Positions 15,726-24,236 of a stretch of DNA of 64,000 nt are shown here, one piece after another. Source of the DNA: Paenibacillus_E sp042676385 (lineage in GTDB: Bacteria; Bacillota; Bacilli; Paenibacillales; NBRC-103111); the NCBI RefSeq assembly GCF_042676385.1, contig NZ_JBHTHA010000014.1, forward strand, positions 1 through 64,000, given 5' to 3'. A model generated the notes under the pieces. It ran no database searches. It was not told the origin of the DNA and was given only the letters and a program-made list of their open reading frames with translations. Numbering within the stretch: the first letter of the stretch is position 1; every line of letters begins with the position of its first letter. Position numbers and translations under genes: made by a program.

Positions 15726-17300
15726 ATGTTGAAGAAAGGCTTGCTTGGGTCAAGAAGCTGGAAAAGTCTCGCACTTAGTGTTACGTTATCGGTGTCCATA
15801 TTGAGCGCTATACCGCAAGCATTTGCTGAAGGGCCTAATGATCCGGCTCCAACGATTACACCTGTAACAGCGAACGGGAAAAAGGTACTGTTTGATAACA
15901 CGCATGGTCAAACGGCGGGTGCGGCTGACTGGGTCATCGATGGCGGATTCTCAGATTTTGCCAATGCTTTAGGTAATGCAGGCTATTATGTGAAAGAACT
16001 GCGGAAGACGACTCCGATTACGCTTGCAGATTTATCAGCATACGACGTATTTGTAATCGGCGAAGCAAATATTCCTTATAAAACTTCCGAGCAAAGCGCA
16101 ATGCTGCAGTATGTGCAAGGTGGCGGTAGTATTTTCTTCATTGCCGATCACTATAATGCGGATCGCAACAAGAATCGTTGGGATGCTTCCGAAGTATTTA
16201 ACGGCTACCGTCGCGGGGCATGGACGAATCCGGCGAGCGGCATGGGTACGGAAGAGGCTGCGTCTGCAGCCATGCAGGGAGTGGCAAGCTCCGACTGGCT
16301 CGCGACCAATTTTGGCGTACGTTTCCGCTACAATGCGTTAGGTGATATAACTGCGAATAATATAGTGAGTCCATCTCAAGCTTTTAACATTACAAATGGT
16401 GTATCAACGGTGGCTATGCACGCAGGGTCAACGCTAGCGATTATGGATCCTAATAAGGCCAAAGGTATCGTATATCTTCCAGCCACAACAACGAAGTGGG
16501 CTAGTGCGGTGGATCAAGGCGTTTACAATGGAGGCGGAGTTGCAGAAGGTCCGTTTGTCGCCGTCTCCAAAGTCAGTGCGGGTAAAGCAGGCTTCATTGG
16601 TGACTCTTCACCGGTTGAGGACGCGACACCCAAGTATCTAAAGGAAGAAACAGGCGGAGCCAAAACCACCTATGCAGGCTATCAAGAGCAAAATGATGCA
16701 AAGCTGCTGGTGAATATGGTGAATTGGCTGGCTACGAAAGAAAGCTACACGGATTTATCGCAGGTGTCGGGTTTAACGCTTGATACCGCTACATCCCTTT
16801 ATTCCTGGGAGCAACCGGCCAATAGTACAGAGCCGCAAGCGGAACCTTGGGCAGCGCCGGCTGCAGGCTACAAGTGGTGGGATCGAACAACGTTTAAAGC
16901 AGGGTCTTACGGTTATGGCTCTAGCACTAATACGTCAGATCCATACGCTTTTATCCATCAATCTACATTGCCCAACCAGGCTGTTTTTCAAGTGAAAATC
17001 ATTCTGAATGGACTAACGGCAAATTCCACGGTAAGTGGCTATAATCTCGGTATCTATAACGGTTCTGGGACCCAAGTGGCAAAAGTGCAAAATAGTGACG
17101 GCTCGTGGCCTTCCTCTTATGGGTATAGCACCAGCTTCTCGCTGACAGCCGATGCTAGCGGGCATGCAGAGAAAATAGTGAGTGTCCAAATAAATCCGAG
17201 TATATCGGGTGCCGCTAATATGAGATTAAGACAGAATACGACAGCTAAATTCACTGAAGCGGTAACGATTGCGAACGTACCTGCAGAACCGCTGCCTTAA
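15726..17300 (+). CDS. Secreted protein with GATase1/DUF4350-like N-terminal domain, function unknown
   Basis: The 524-aa protein has a Sec signal peptide (MLKKGLLGSRSWKSLALSV, hydrophobic core, cleavage predicted after AFA near residue 36). The first mature domain (about 50-350) starts KKVLFDNTHGQTAGAADW, and the segments YDVFVIGEANIPYK and YVQGGGSIFFIADHYNADRN resemble the Rossmann-like class I glutamine amidotransferase/DUF4350 folds seen in ThuA-like proteins. The C-terminal ~150 residues are rich in Ser, Thr, Gly and Tyr and look like an extracellular beta-sandwich. ATG 15726 follows GGTGGAGG; an upstream in-frame ATG at 15693 is ignored. It is monocistronic, with its own terminator. I do not recognise an enzymatic function. 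Confidence 0.75.
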   Translation: MLKKGLLGSRSWKSLALSVTLSVSILSAIPQAFAEGPNDPAPTITPVTANGKKVLFDNTHGQTAGAADWVIDGGFSDFANALGNAGYYVKELRKTTPITLADLSAYDVFVIGEANIPYKTSEQSAMLQYVQGGGSIFFIADHYNADRNKNRWDASEVFNGYRRGAWTNPASGMGTEEAASAAMQGVASSDWLATNFGVRFRYNALGDITANNIVSPSQAFNITNGVSTVAMHAGSTLAIMDPNKAKGIVYLPATTTKWASAVDQGVYNGGGVAEGPFVAVSKVSAGKAGFIGDSSPVEDATPKYLKEETGGAKTTYAGYQEQNDAKLLVNMVNWLATKESYTDLSQVSGLTLDTATSLYSWEQPANSTEPQAEPWAAPAAGYKWWDRTTFKAGSYGYGSSTNTSDPYAFIHQSTLPNQAVFQVKIILNGLTANSTVSGYNLGIYNGSGTQVAKVQNSDGSWPSSYGYSTSFSLTADASGHAEKIVSVQINPSISGAANMRLRQNTTAKFTEAVTIANVPAEPLP

Positions 17301-17313
17301 GTGCTTCGGAAGA

Positions 17314-17354
17314 ACTAGCGCCTGGCAAGTTGCAGGCGCTAGTTTTTCTTTTTT
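17314..17354 (+). terminator. Rho-independent terminator
   Basis: ACTAGCGCCTG and GCAGGCGCTAGT arms are followed by a T-rich tail, just after the secreted-protein gene. Confidence 0.9.
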
Positions 17355-17410
17355 TGTTCACAAATCGTTTGAAGAAAGGGGGATTCTAGGGAAATTGTGG
17401 GATCGCTTTC

Positions 17411-17439
17411 TTGTCCACTCTAGTTGAATTCGGTATACT
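17411..17439 (+). promoter_or_regulatory. Sigma-A-type promoter for the small membrane protein gene
   Basis: TTGTCC, a 17-base spacer and TATACT end 36 bp before the start codon at 17476. Confidence 0.65.
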
Positions 17440-17475
17440 AAAGAAAACCATTTCAAACCAAGTTGGAGGCGTCAA

Positions 17476-17904
17476 ATGTATAACGTTATGATTTTCTTGC
17501 ACGTAGTGAGTGCCTTATTGTTAGGTGCATATGTCGTATTTCCTTTTCTGGTGGGTCGTGCCGCATCATTGTCCGGTGCCGCACAAGAAAGCTTCGTAGG
17601 CTTGCTCAGATCTTTTAATCGCGTTGGTCAATTTGCATTAATCGTTGCTTTCATTACAGGCGGGGCTTTGATTAGTAATGTTAAGCCATCCGTCGCTTGG
17701 ATGATCACGGCTGTTGTTTTATTGCTTATCGTAGGTGCTCTCTCCGGAATGATTGGAGCCAGAACGAAGAAGCTGATCGCATCTGCCAAAGCAGGGGCGA
17801 ATACGGCGGCTGATGTTGGCAAAATTCAATCTTTCAGCTGGATCGCTGCCATCGTGGTCGTTGTAGCAGTTCTGATTATGACAAATCCTCAGATCTTGGG
17901 TTAA
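17476..17904 (+). CDS. Four-helix integral membrane protein, unknown function
   Basis: The 142-aa protein has four predicted membrane helices: MIFLHVVSALLLGAYVVFPF, FALIVAFITGGALI, WMITAVVLLLIVGALSGMIG and IAAIVVVVAVLIMT. A basic loop (RTKKLIASAKAGAN) lies before the last helix. It resembles DUF2269-like small membrane proteins, but the match is only general. The start follows TTGGAGGC, and the gene has its own promoter and shares a terminator with the converging yfbR. No function can be assigned. Confidence 0.75.
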   Translation: MYNVMIFLHVVSALLLGAYVVFPFLVGRAASLSGAAQESFVGLLRSFNRVGQFALIVAFITGGALISNVKPSVAWMITAVVLLLIVGALSGMIGARTKKLIASAKAGANTAADVGKIQSFSWIAAIVVVVAVLIMTNPQILG

Positions 17905-17930
17905 GGTTTAAGCTCTATTAGAGAATAAAA

Positions 17931-17967
17931 AAAAGCATGTTCATCTTCAAGATGACATGCTTTTTTT
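17931..17967. terminator. Bidirectional terminator
   Basis: AAAAAAGCATGT...CATCTT / AAGATG...CATGCTTTTTTT forms a stem with A and T runs on both sides, between convergent genes. Confidence 0.88.
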
Positions 17968-17980
17968 CGATTAGGAACGA

Positions 17981-18562
17981 TCAGTTCAACGTTATCTCAT
18001 CCAGTGTTTTTTCGAAGGACGCGCTCATATGAGTAAGGAAGTAGTCCACTTCCGGCATGTTCATCTTTTGCAAGCTTTCTAAGATTTGCTGCTTGGCTAC
18101 GATAAACTCACGATTGCCGGTTGAAAGTTCGGTCAAACATTTGATGTAGGCTTCCAGAAGGTCGGCGGCTTTCACCCAACGATAGAGCTCAGGGTCATGA
18201 TCTTGAATTAAGGAACGATAAACATGGCTAATTTCCGCAGGTATGGTCTCGATCAGTTTTTCCACGGCGACGTCTTCAATTTCCCGGAAATTGCGCAAGA
18301 TTTTTTCGTTATTATGTTTGACGGGCTGAGGAATATCGCCGGTTAAAACTTCAGATGCATCGTGGAACAAAGCGATGGAAACGACTCGATCCGTGGGTAC
18401 GTTGCGGCCGTATACTTCATTGGCAATCGTGCAAAGCATGTGAGCGATAGCAGAGACGTAATAAGAGTGTTCGGCGACCGTATCCCGTCGCATGTTCCAC
18501 ATCAAGCTCCAGCGGTCGATATATTTTAACCGGTACAAATAGGCAAAAAAGTGATGGTTCAT
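17981..18562 (-). CDS. yfbR: 5'-deoxynucleotidase, YfbR-like HD domain protein
   Basis: The 193-aa single-domain HD phosphohydrolase matches the YfbR family, which dephosphorylates deoxyribonucleoside 5'-monophosphates. The metal ligands are visible in order: RRDTVAEHSYYV (first His), LFHDASEVLTGDIPQPVK (HD pair) and a later Asp in LIQDHDPELYRWVKAADLLEAY. The N-terminus HHFFAYLYRLKYIDRWSLM is typical of the family. ATG 18562 follows GGGAGGA. It probably helps balance dNMP pools in the cytoplasm. Confidence 0.9.
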   Translation of the reverse strand: MNHHFFAYLYRLKYIDRWSLMWNMRRDTVAEHSYYVSAIAHMLCTIANEVYGRNVPTDRVVSIALFHDASEVLTGDIPQPVKHNNEKILRNFREIEDVAVEKLIETIPAEISHVYRSLIQDHDPELYRWVKAADLLEAYIKCLTELSTGNREFIVAKQQILESLQKMNMPEVDYFLTHMSASFEKTLDEITLN

Positions 18563-18612
18563 AAAGTCCTCCCATGGTCGTAGTATTCCTATAGTAACGC
18601 GAGACGGCCAGT

Positions 18613-19761
18613 CTATTTGACGCTCGGCGTCACCCGCTCAGCCACCTTCCCGGTGGCGGGGGTGTAGACGAGCGGAAGCCCGGTCAGCGCTTGCAGATCG
18701 TCAAGCGCGATCGTGACCCGCCCGTGCTCGCGCAGCACGGGCTCGCGCAGCGTGACGCGCGCCTCGCCGCGCGTCGCGGTCTTCGCATTCACCTGCAGGG
18801 TGAATGCCTGCCCGCCAAGGCGGAGCTGGATGGCTCCGCCTTCGGCAAGGGCGCTGCCGCCAAGCTGCTCGGCTGCTGTCGCCACGTCCACGCGCAGCGG
18901 GGCGCTGCCCGGCTGCGCCGCGATGCGGCGCTGGATCGAGCGGTGCAGCAGCTCCGGCGTGATGCCGGGGCTGCCCGCGTTGATCCGCGGGATGAGCAGG
19001 CGATCGGCGCTTCGCGTCGCCATCTCCGGCGAGATCGTGAAGGCGTAGCGAATGCCCGCCTGCTGGATAAGTGCCGTCGCTTCCGGCGACGTGATGCCGA
19101 ACGGATAGGCCATCGTGTCAAGCGGCGCGTCGGTCAGTTTGGCAAGCTTGCCGACGCAAGCGTTCGTATCTTTGAGGACGCGCTGCTTGTAAGCCTCGTC
19201 GGTTTCTTGTTGGCCATTCTGGTCTAATTTTCCTACGAGAGCGGCTTTGCCGCTTGGGAGCTTATGATGCAAGTTGTCCGTATGGCAGCCAATATCAATG
19301 AAATTTGTCGCGTGGGTCATCTCGCTAATTTGTTCCTTCGACATGGAAGGAATATAGGAGCCGAGCGGATTGGTCAAATCATTCGTAATGACGAAATTCA
19401 CAGCGGGAATACGCAAGCTTTTAAGGATCGGATAAGCCGTTGTGTAGAAGCTCTGGTAGCCGTCGTCAAAAGTAACCAGCACCGCGTTAACGGGCACCGT
19501 TGCGCCTTCCATAAACTGCTTGAATTCATTTAAAGTAATAAAATGATAGCCTTTGCTTAGCAAGGATTCCAGCTGCCCCTGAAAAAGCGAGGACGTAATC
19601 GTGCTGGAACTGGTGTCTTTATCATGCACATGGTGGTACATGAGGACGGCAACTTGATCTTGATAGTAAATTTCCTGGGAACGATTGGCTTGCAGCGGAG
19701 TGAGCAGCAAACTGATGCCAACCAGACTCAGCAGCATGGTAATGGCGATTCTTTTGTACAT
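18613..19761 (-). CDS. Extracellular polysaccharide deacetylase with C-terminal copper-amine-oxidase-like domain
   Basis: The 382-aa protein has an N-terminal membrane anchor or signal (MYKRIAITMLLSLVGISLLL). Its NodB/CE4 domain (about 45-260) has the metal-binding TFDDGYQSFY and GCHTDNLHH motifs, as in PgaB/IcaB-like N-deacetylases, so it probably removes acetyl groups from a cell-wall or surface polysaccharide. The last ~95 residues contain VTIALDDLQALTGLPLVY, resembling the copper-amine-oxidase N-terminal (stalk) domain common in Paenibacillus secreted proteins. ATG 19761 follows AAGGAG; a 47-residue upstream extension is rejected. Codons for the last third (18613 to about 19130) are strikingly GC-rich compared with the first two thirds. 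Confidence 0.88.
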   Translation of the reverse strand: MYKRIAITMLLSLVGISLLLTPLQANRSQEIYYQDQVAVLMYHHVHDKDTSSSTITSSLFQGQLESLLSKGYHFITLNEFKQFMEGATVPVNAVLVTFDDGYQSFYTTAYPILKSLRIPAVNFVITNDLTNPLGSYIPSMSKEQISEMTHATNFIDIGCHTDNLHHKLPSGKAALVGKLDQNGQQETDEAYKQRVLKDTNACVGKLAKLTDAPLDTMAYPFGITSPEATALIQQAGIRYAFTISPEMATRSADRLLIPRINAGSPGITPELLHRSIQRRIAAQPGSAPLRVDVATAAEQLGGSALAEGGAIQLRLGGQAFTLQVNAKTATRGEARVTLREPVLREHGRVTIALDDLQALTGLPLVYTPATGKVAERVTPSVK

Positions 19762-19926
19762 GTCAGTGAATCTCCTTGTTTTTCTCACATCTACATCGAA
19801 CACATCGTGGTAGGTATGATATAATAGATAGAGTTGTTTATAAAGTCCACTTCCTCTGTTCTGAAAGCGGACTATTTCTTTTATCATCATAATTTCTTTC
19901 AAATGAGAGAGGAGCCAGACTTAGTC

Positions 19927-21474
19927 ATGCAGCATTTTTATCAAAGCGTATACGATTTGATTGTCGAAACTTCAACGAACCTTCCAGGTGACGTTCGCCG
20001 CGCGGTTCAAGCGGCTGGAGAACGCGAGGACCAAGGCACTCGTTCTGCGCTTTCTTTATCAAGGATTGCCGATAACATTCATATGGCAGAGTGCAATGTA
20101 TCTCCAATTTGCCAAGATACGGGCATGCCAACGTTTATTATACACTGTCCGGTTGGGGCAAACCAAATTATCATGAAGAAGCAGATTCTTGATGCTGTTG
20201 CGAATGCAACGAAAGCCAGCAAGCTGCGCACCAATTCCGTTGACTCTTTGACAGGAGCTAACAGCGGAGATAATTTGGGACCTGGTACGCCGGTTATTCA
20301 TTTCGAGCAGTGGGAACGCGACGATATTGAAGTGAAGCTGATTTTGAAAGGCGGCGGCTGTGAAAATAAAAACATCCAGTACAGCCTTCCTACGGAACTC
20401 GAAGGCTTAGGCAAAGCCGGACGCGACCTTGACGGTATCCGCAAGTGCATCATGCACGCGGTTTATCAAGCGCAAGGCCAAGGCTGCAGCGCCGGTTTCA
20501 TCGGCGTAGGGATCGGCGGCGACCGCACAAGCGGCTACGAGCTCGCGAAGCATCAATTATTCCGTCACGTCGACGATGTGAATCCGCATCCGGAGCTTCG
20601 CAAAGTGGAAGAGTACGTGATGGAGCATGCGAATACGCTCGGTATCGGAACGATGGGTTTCGGCGGTCAAGTGACGCTGCTCGGTTGTAAAGTCGGCGTG
20701 ATGAACCGTCTGCCGGCGAGCTTCTTCGTGTCCGTAGCATACAACTGCTGGGCGTTCCGTCGCCAGGGCGTGATTCTGAATGCGGAGACTGGAGAAATTA
20801 ACGGCTGGTCGTATCCGAGAGGAACGGAAGTATCGTTCCAGGAAGCTTTCGAAGCTGGTCAAAAGGCAGCGGCAAGCGCGACGGAAGAACGTCGTGAGAT
20901 CGTGTTGACGACGCCAATCTCCGAAGAACAAATCCGTTCGCTGAAAGTGGGCGATGTGGTCGTCATTAATGGTACGATGCATACCGGACGCGATGCGCTG
21001 CACAAATATTTGATGGATCACGATGCACCGGTGGATCTGAATGGCGCAGCGATTTATCACTGCGGACCGGTGATGAGCAAGGATGAATCCGGCGAATGGC
21101 ATGTGAAAGCGGCTGGGCCGACGACGAGTATTCGCGAGGAGCCTTATCAAGGCGATATCATTAAGAAGTTCGGTATTCGCGCCGTCATCGGTAAAGGCGG
21201 AATGGGCCCCAAAACGCTAGCTGCCCTCAAAGAGCACGGCGGCGTGTATTTGAATGCCATCGGTGGTGCTGCTCAATACTACGCACAATGCTTCAAAAAA
21301 GTAGAGGGTGTCGACTACATGGAATTCGGTATTCCGGAAGCGATGTGGCACTTGGAGACGGAAGGCTTCGCGGCAATCGTGACAATGGATTCCCATGGCA
21401 ACAGCTTGCATGCCGACGTCGAGAAAAACTCGCTTGAGAAGCTTGCTGCACTCAAAGAGCCGGTTTTTAAATAA
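19927..21474 (+). CDS. Fumarate hydratase, class I (iron-sulfur)
   Basis: This 515-aa FumA-type enzyme joins the alpha and beta domains of class I fumarases, which hydrate fumarate to malate with an oxygen-sensitive [4Fe-4S] cluster. Cysteine-bearing segments AECNVSPICQDTGMPTF and KGGGCENKNIQY, and later GQGCSAGFIGVGIGGDR, lie in the N-terminal domain. The beta domain carries VVINGTMHTGRDALHKYL and GKGGMGPKTLAALKEHGG. ATG 19927 is chosen from the AGAGGAG site at 19907-19913; an ATG at 19903 is also possible. It complements the TCA genes citZ-icd-mdh upstream. Confidence 0.92.
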   Translation: MQHFYQSVYDLIVETSTNLPGDVRRAVQAAGEREDQGTRSALSLSRIADNIHMAECNVSPICQDTGMPTFIIHCPVGANQIIMKKQILDAVANATKASKLRTNSVDSLTGANSGDNLGPGTPVIHFEQWERDDIEVKLILKGGGCENKNIQYSLPTELEGLGKAGRDLDGIRKCIMHAVYQAQGQGCSAGFIGVGIGGDRTSGYELAKHQLFRHVDDVNPHPELRKVEEYVMEHANTLGIGTMGFGGQVTLLGCKVGVMNRLPASFFVSVAYNCWAFRRQGVILNAETGEINGWSYPRGTEVSFQEAFEAGQKAAASATEERREIVLTTPISEEQIRSLKVGDVVVINGTMHTGRDALHKYLMDHDAPVDLNGAAIYHCGPVMSKDESGEWHVKAAGPTTSIREEPYQGDIIKKFGIRAVIGKGGMGPKTLAALKEHGGVYLNAIGGAAQYYAQCFKKVEGVDYMEFGIPEAMWHLETEGFAAIVTMDSHGNSLHADVEKNSLEKLAALKEPVFK

Positions 21475-21510
21475 TCGTTTACAAAAAAAATACTGGATCA
21501 GGCACGGAGG

Positions 21511-21541
21511 AAAGGGTTACTATGTAGAGTAGCCCTTTTTC
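21511..21541 (+). terminator. Rho-independent terminator after the fumarase gene
   Basis: AAAGGGtTACT and AGTA-GCCCTTT arms are followed by TTTTTCTTT, 44 bp before the phoR start. Confidence 0.85.
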
Positions 21542-21584
21542 TTTATATATCGACATAAACTTACTCATCGGAGGAAGATAGCGG

Positions 21585-23378
21585 ATGACGAAATTCCGTG
21601 CCAAATTGACATTTATACTGATTTTGCTGATTGGGTGCTCGATGTTGATTGCGGGCGTGTTTATGGCTAAGGTGTTGGAGGATTCGCATATTGAGGCGCT
21701 TCAGGATAACATGGAACGCGAGCTCAAGGTGATTCTGGCCACTGGGGAATGGAATCGCAGCGGTACAGAGAGCGAGCTAATTTCTTTTTACACCGACCAG
21801 GCTAAACGCATTAAGGCATCGACTGAAGCCAGATTGACTTTTGTTCGGGCTGACGGTCGCGTACTGGGAGATTCCGATCAAGATCCTCAGCAAATGGACA
21901 ATCATCTCACCCGACCCGAGATTGTGGCGGCAGCTGCAAGCGGTGTTGGTTATACAACGAGATATAGTGATACTTTAAAAGAAAAAATGCTCTACGCGGC
22001 CATTCCTGTTAAGAACGGTGAGCAGATCACCGGATTTTTGCGTATTGCGATGAGTTTGGAGCAGGTGGCTCAATCGATCCGCAGTCTTTGGTATTTTCTG
22101 ATTACAGGGCTTGTGATCTTGTTTATTATTGCGGGGATTGTGAGCTATCGAATTGCCAAAGGAATCACACGTCCGATCGAGAAGATGACTCGTGTTGCCC
22201 AGCAGATTACGAATATGAATTATAAATCGAGAGTGCCCTCTTACACCAATGATGAGGTTGGACAGCTCGGGCAGGCGATTAATCGCATGTCGGAAAGCTT
22301 GCAGCAGCAGATGGAACGCATTCAAGAGAACGAGCGCAGGCTTCAAGGCGTTATGGAAAATATGGTCAGCGGCATCATGATGATTGACCGCGAAGAGCGG
22401 ATTATGCTGCTGAATCCGGCTGCCGAAGACATCCTTGGCTTTTCCGCGCAAGAGCTGCTCGGTAAAAAATATAATGAAGCGAAGCAGCAATATGAATTTA
22501 CGAAGCTCATTCAGGAATGCATCGAGACCCGGGAGCCGATTCGCGACGAGATGATTTTCTACTACCCGGCGGAACGCATTCTTGAAATCAATTTAAATCC
22601 GATCTCTCATGAAGATGAAGAATGGTCGGGCGTTCTGATCGTCCTCCATGATATTACGGCGGTGCGTAGATTGGAGCGGATGCGCAGCGAGTTTGTGGCC
22701 AATGTTTCACATGAACTTAAGACGCCGATTGCGGCTGTCAAAGGCTTTGCCGAAACTTTGCTTGCCGGAGCACTGAACGATAAAGAGACGGCCGTCTCCT
22801 TTTTGCAAATCATTTTCGATGAGAGCGAGCGGCTAAATCGTTTGATCGGAGATATCCTTGAGTTGTCCAAAATTGAATCCAAGCGCATACCGATGCAGTT
22901 CTCTCCGGTCTATTTGCCGGAATTCCTTGAGAAATCGCTCAATGTACTACGGAAGGAAGCGGAGAAGAAGCATATTGAACTAAGTATGCAGGTGGACGAT
23001 GATATTTACATTGAGGCGGATGAGGACCGTTTACGGCAAATATTTATCAATTTGCTATCTAACGGCATAAACTACACACAGGATGGCGGCAAAGTGAAGG
23101 TGCGCGTCGAGCCGCTTGACATGAATGCCGATGGCGACTATGAGCGTTTGCGAATTATCGTTTCCGATACGGGGATTGGCATTCCGAAGAAAGATCTGCC
23201 GCGTATCTTTGAGCGGTTTTACCGCGTTGACAAGGCTCGTTCCCGAAGCTCAGGCGGAACCGGACTCGGTTTGTCGATCGTGAAACATTTAGTAGAGCTG
23301 CACAGGGGAACGATCCGGGTGGATAGTGAAGTCGGCATGGGGACGAAATTTACGATTGAGCTGCCTGTCATTCACTAA
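21585..23378 (+). CDS. phoR: Phosphate sensor histidine kinase PhoR (PnpS)
   Basis: The 597-aa kinase has a first membrane helix (LTFILILLIGCSMLIAGVFM), an extracytoplasmic domain (about 35-165), a second helix (YFLITGLVILFIIAGIVSY), a HAMP domain, a PAS domain (about 255-360, with GVMENMVSGIMMIDREERI), a HisKA domain with NVSHELKTP (phospho-accepting His near residue 376) and a HATPase domain with NLLSNGINYT, DTGIGIP and GGTGLGLSIVKH. The domain order is that of PhoR. It precedes its response-regulator gene, the reverse of B. subtilis phoP-phoR. A Pho box starts immediately after its stop codon. Confidence 0.9.
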   Translation: MTKFRAKLTFILILLIGCSMLIAGVFMAKVLEDSHIEALQDNMERELKVILATGEWNRSGTESELISFYTDQAKRIKASTEARLTFVRADGRVLGDSDQDPQQMDNHLTRPEIVAAAASGVGYTTRYSDTLKEKMLYAAIPVKNGEQITGFLRIAMSLEQVAQSIRSLWYFLITGLVILFIIAGIVSYRIAKGITRPIEKMTRVAQQITNMNYKSRVPSYTNDEVGQLGQAINRMSESLQQQMERIQENERRLQGVMENMVSGIMMIDREERIMLLNPAAEDILGFSAQELLGKKYNEAKQQYEFTKLIQECIETREPIRDEMIFYYPAERILEINLNPISHEDEEWSGVLIVLHDITAVRRLERMRSEFVANVSHELKTPIAAVKGFAETLLAGALNDKETAVSFLQIIFDESERLNRLIGDILELSKIESKRIPMQFSPVYLPEFLEKSLNVLRKEAEKKHIELSMQVDDDIYIEADEDRLRQIFINLLSNGINYTQDGGKVKVRVEPLDMNADGDYERLRIIVSDTGIGIPKKDLPRIFERFYRVDKARSRSSGGTGLGLSIVKHLVELHRGTIRVDSEVGMGTKFTIELPVIH

Positions 23379-23432
23379 TTTACATCGCATTTACGAAATG
23401 TTTACATTGTCTTTACAATTCGGTGTTAAAAT
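23379..23432 (+). promoter_or_regulatory. PhoP box (four direct repeats) plus -10 element for phoP
   Basis: Four TTTACA-type repeats start at 23379, 23390, 23401 and 23412 (TTTACA, TTTACG, TTTACA, TTTACA), exactly 11 bp apart, as in the known PhoP-binding TT(A/T/C)ACA boxes. A TAAAAT -10 element lies at 23427-23432. The arrangement predicts that phosphorylated PhoP activates its own gene from a promoter inside the phoR-phoP gap. Confidence 0.82.
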
Positions 23433-23474
23433 AAGGTTGTGCAAAGTTAATAAACTGTAAATTCGGGGGATCCC

Positions 23475-24191
23475 ATGGCACAAAAAATACTGGTTATTGA
23501 AGACGAACCCACACTAGCGCGATTATTATCATACAACCTATCCCAGGAAGGTTATGATACGAAAGTCGTTGACCATGGTGGAGATGGGCTTCAAGAGGCT
23601 TTGCAGCAGTCCTATGATTTAATTGTTTTGGATATTATGCTTCCGGGTCTGAACGGCTTTGAAATATTAGCGAAACTTAGACAAAAAGGGAACGGTACGC
23701 CTGTCATTATTTTGACAGCCCGCAATGCTGAGGACGAAGTCGTACAAGGACTTAAGCACGGCGCCGATGATTATATTACAAAACCATTCGGCGTTGCCGA
23801 ACTTCTGGCACGCGTCTCAGCTGTACTTCGCAGAACGCAATCCGAGGATGCGGTGACAGATAAAAATAAACCGAATGAGAAAGTCATTCAAGCCGGTGAG
23901 TTATTGATTTACCCGGAAAAATATGAAGTCGCCCTGAACGGGGAGTCGATCCCTCTTAGGCCGAAAGAGTTCGAGGTGCTGCTGTATTTGGTGCAGCGTC
24001 CCGGCGTAGTCGTGACGAGAGACGATCTGATGAATATTGTCTGGGGGTTTGATTATATCGGGGGGCAGAGAACCGTCGATGTGCATGTAAGCTCACTCCG
24101 CAAGAAGCTCGAGATGAATCAACAATCGGTACAAATCGATTCCATTCGTGGAGTCGGATACAAGCTGGTTGCGAATACGATAAAAAAATAA
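23475..24191 (+). CDS. phoP: Phosphate response regulator PhoP (OmpR family)
   Basis: The 238-aa regulator has a receiver domain (EDEPTLARLL, phospho-accepting Asp53 in LIVLDIMLPG, conserved Thr and Lys in LTARNAEDE and DYITKPF) and an OmpR/PhoB winged-helix domain (RPKEFEVLLYLVQRPGVVVTRDDL, GGQRTVDVHVSSLRKKLE). The start follows GGGGGATCCC. The adjacent kinase and the four-repeat Pho box support assignment to the phosphate-starvation system rather than to the closely similar ResD or WalR. Confidence 0.88.
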   Translation: MAQKILVIEDEPTLARLLSYNLSQEGYDTKVVDHGGDGLQEALQQSYDLIVLDIMLPGLNGFEILAKLRQKGNGTPVIILTARNAEDEVVQGLKHGADDYITKPFGVAELLARVSAVLRRTQSEDAVTDKNKPNEKVIQAGELLIYPEKYEVALNGESIPLRPKEFEVLLYLVQRPGVVVTRDDLMNIVWGFDYIGGQRTVDVHVSSLRKKLEMNQQSVQIDSIRGVGYKLVANTIKK

Positions 24192-24236
24192 TGAGCCTTG
24201 GGTTTGCTGAATGGACAGCGGCCCAGGCTCATTTTT
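24190..24236. terminator. Bidirectional terminator between phoP and the MerR-methyltransferase gene
   Basis: AATGAGCCTtGGG and CCCaGGCTCATT form the stem, with an A run before and a T run after. One arm includes the stop codon of the minus-strand gene. Confidence 0.85.

Noticed and set aside
20445..21150. Several antisense and alternate frames opposite the fumarase gene
   Set aside because: Arg/His/Ser-rich shadows of a strongly conserved gene, with no start signals.
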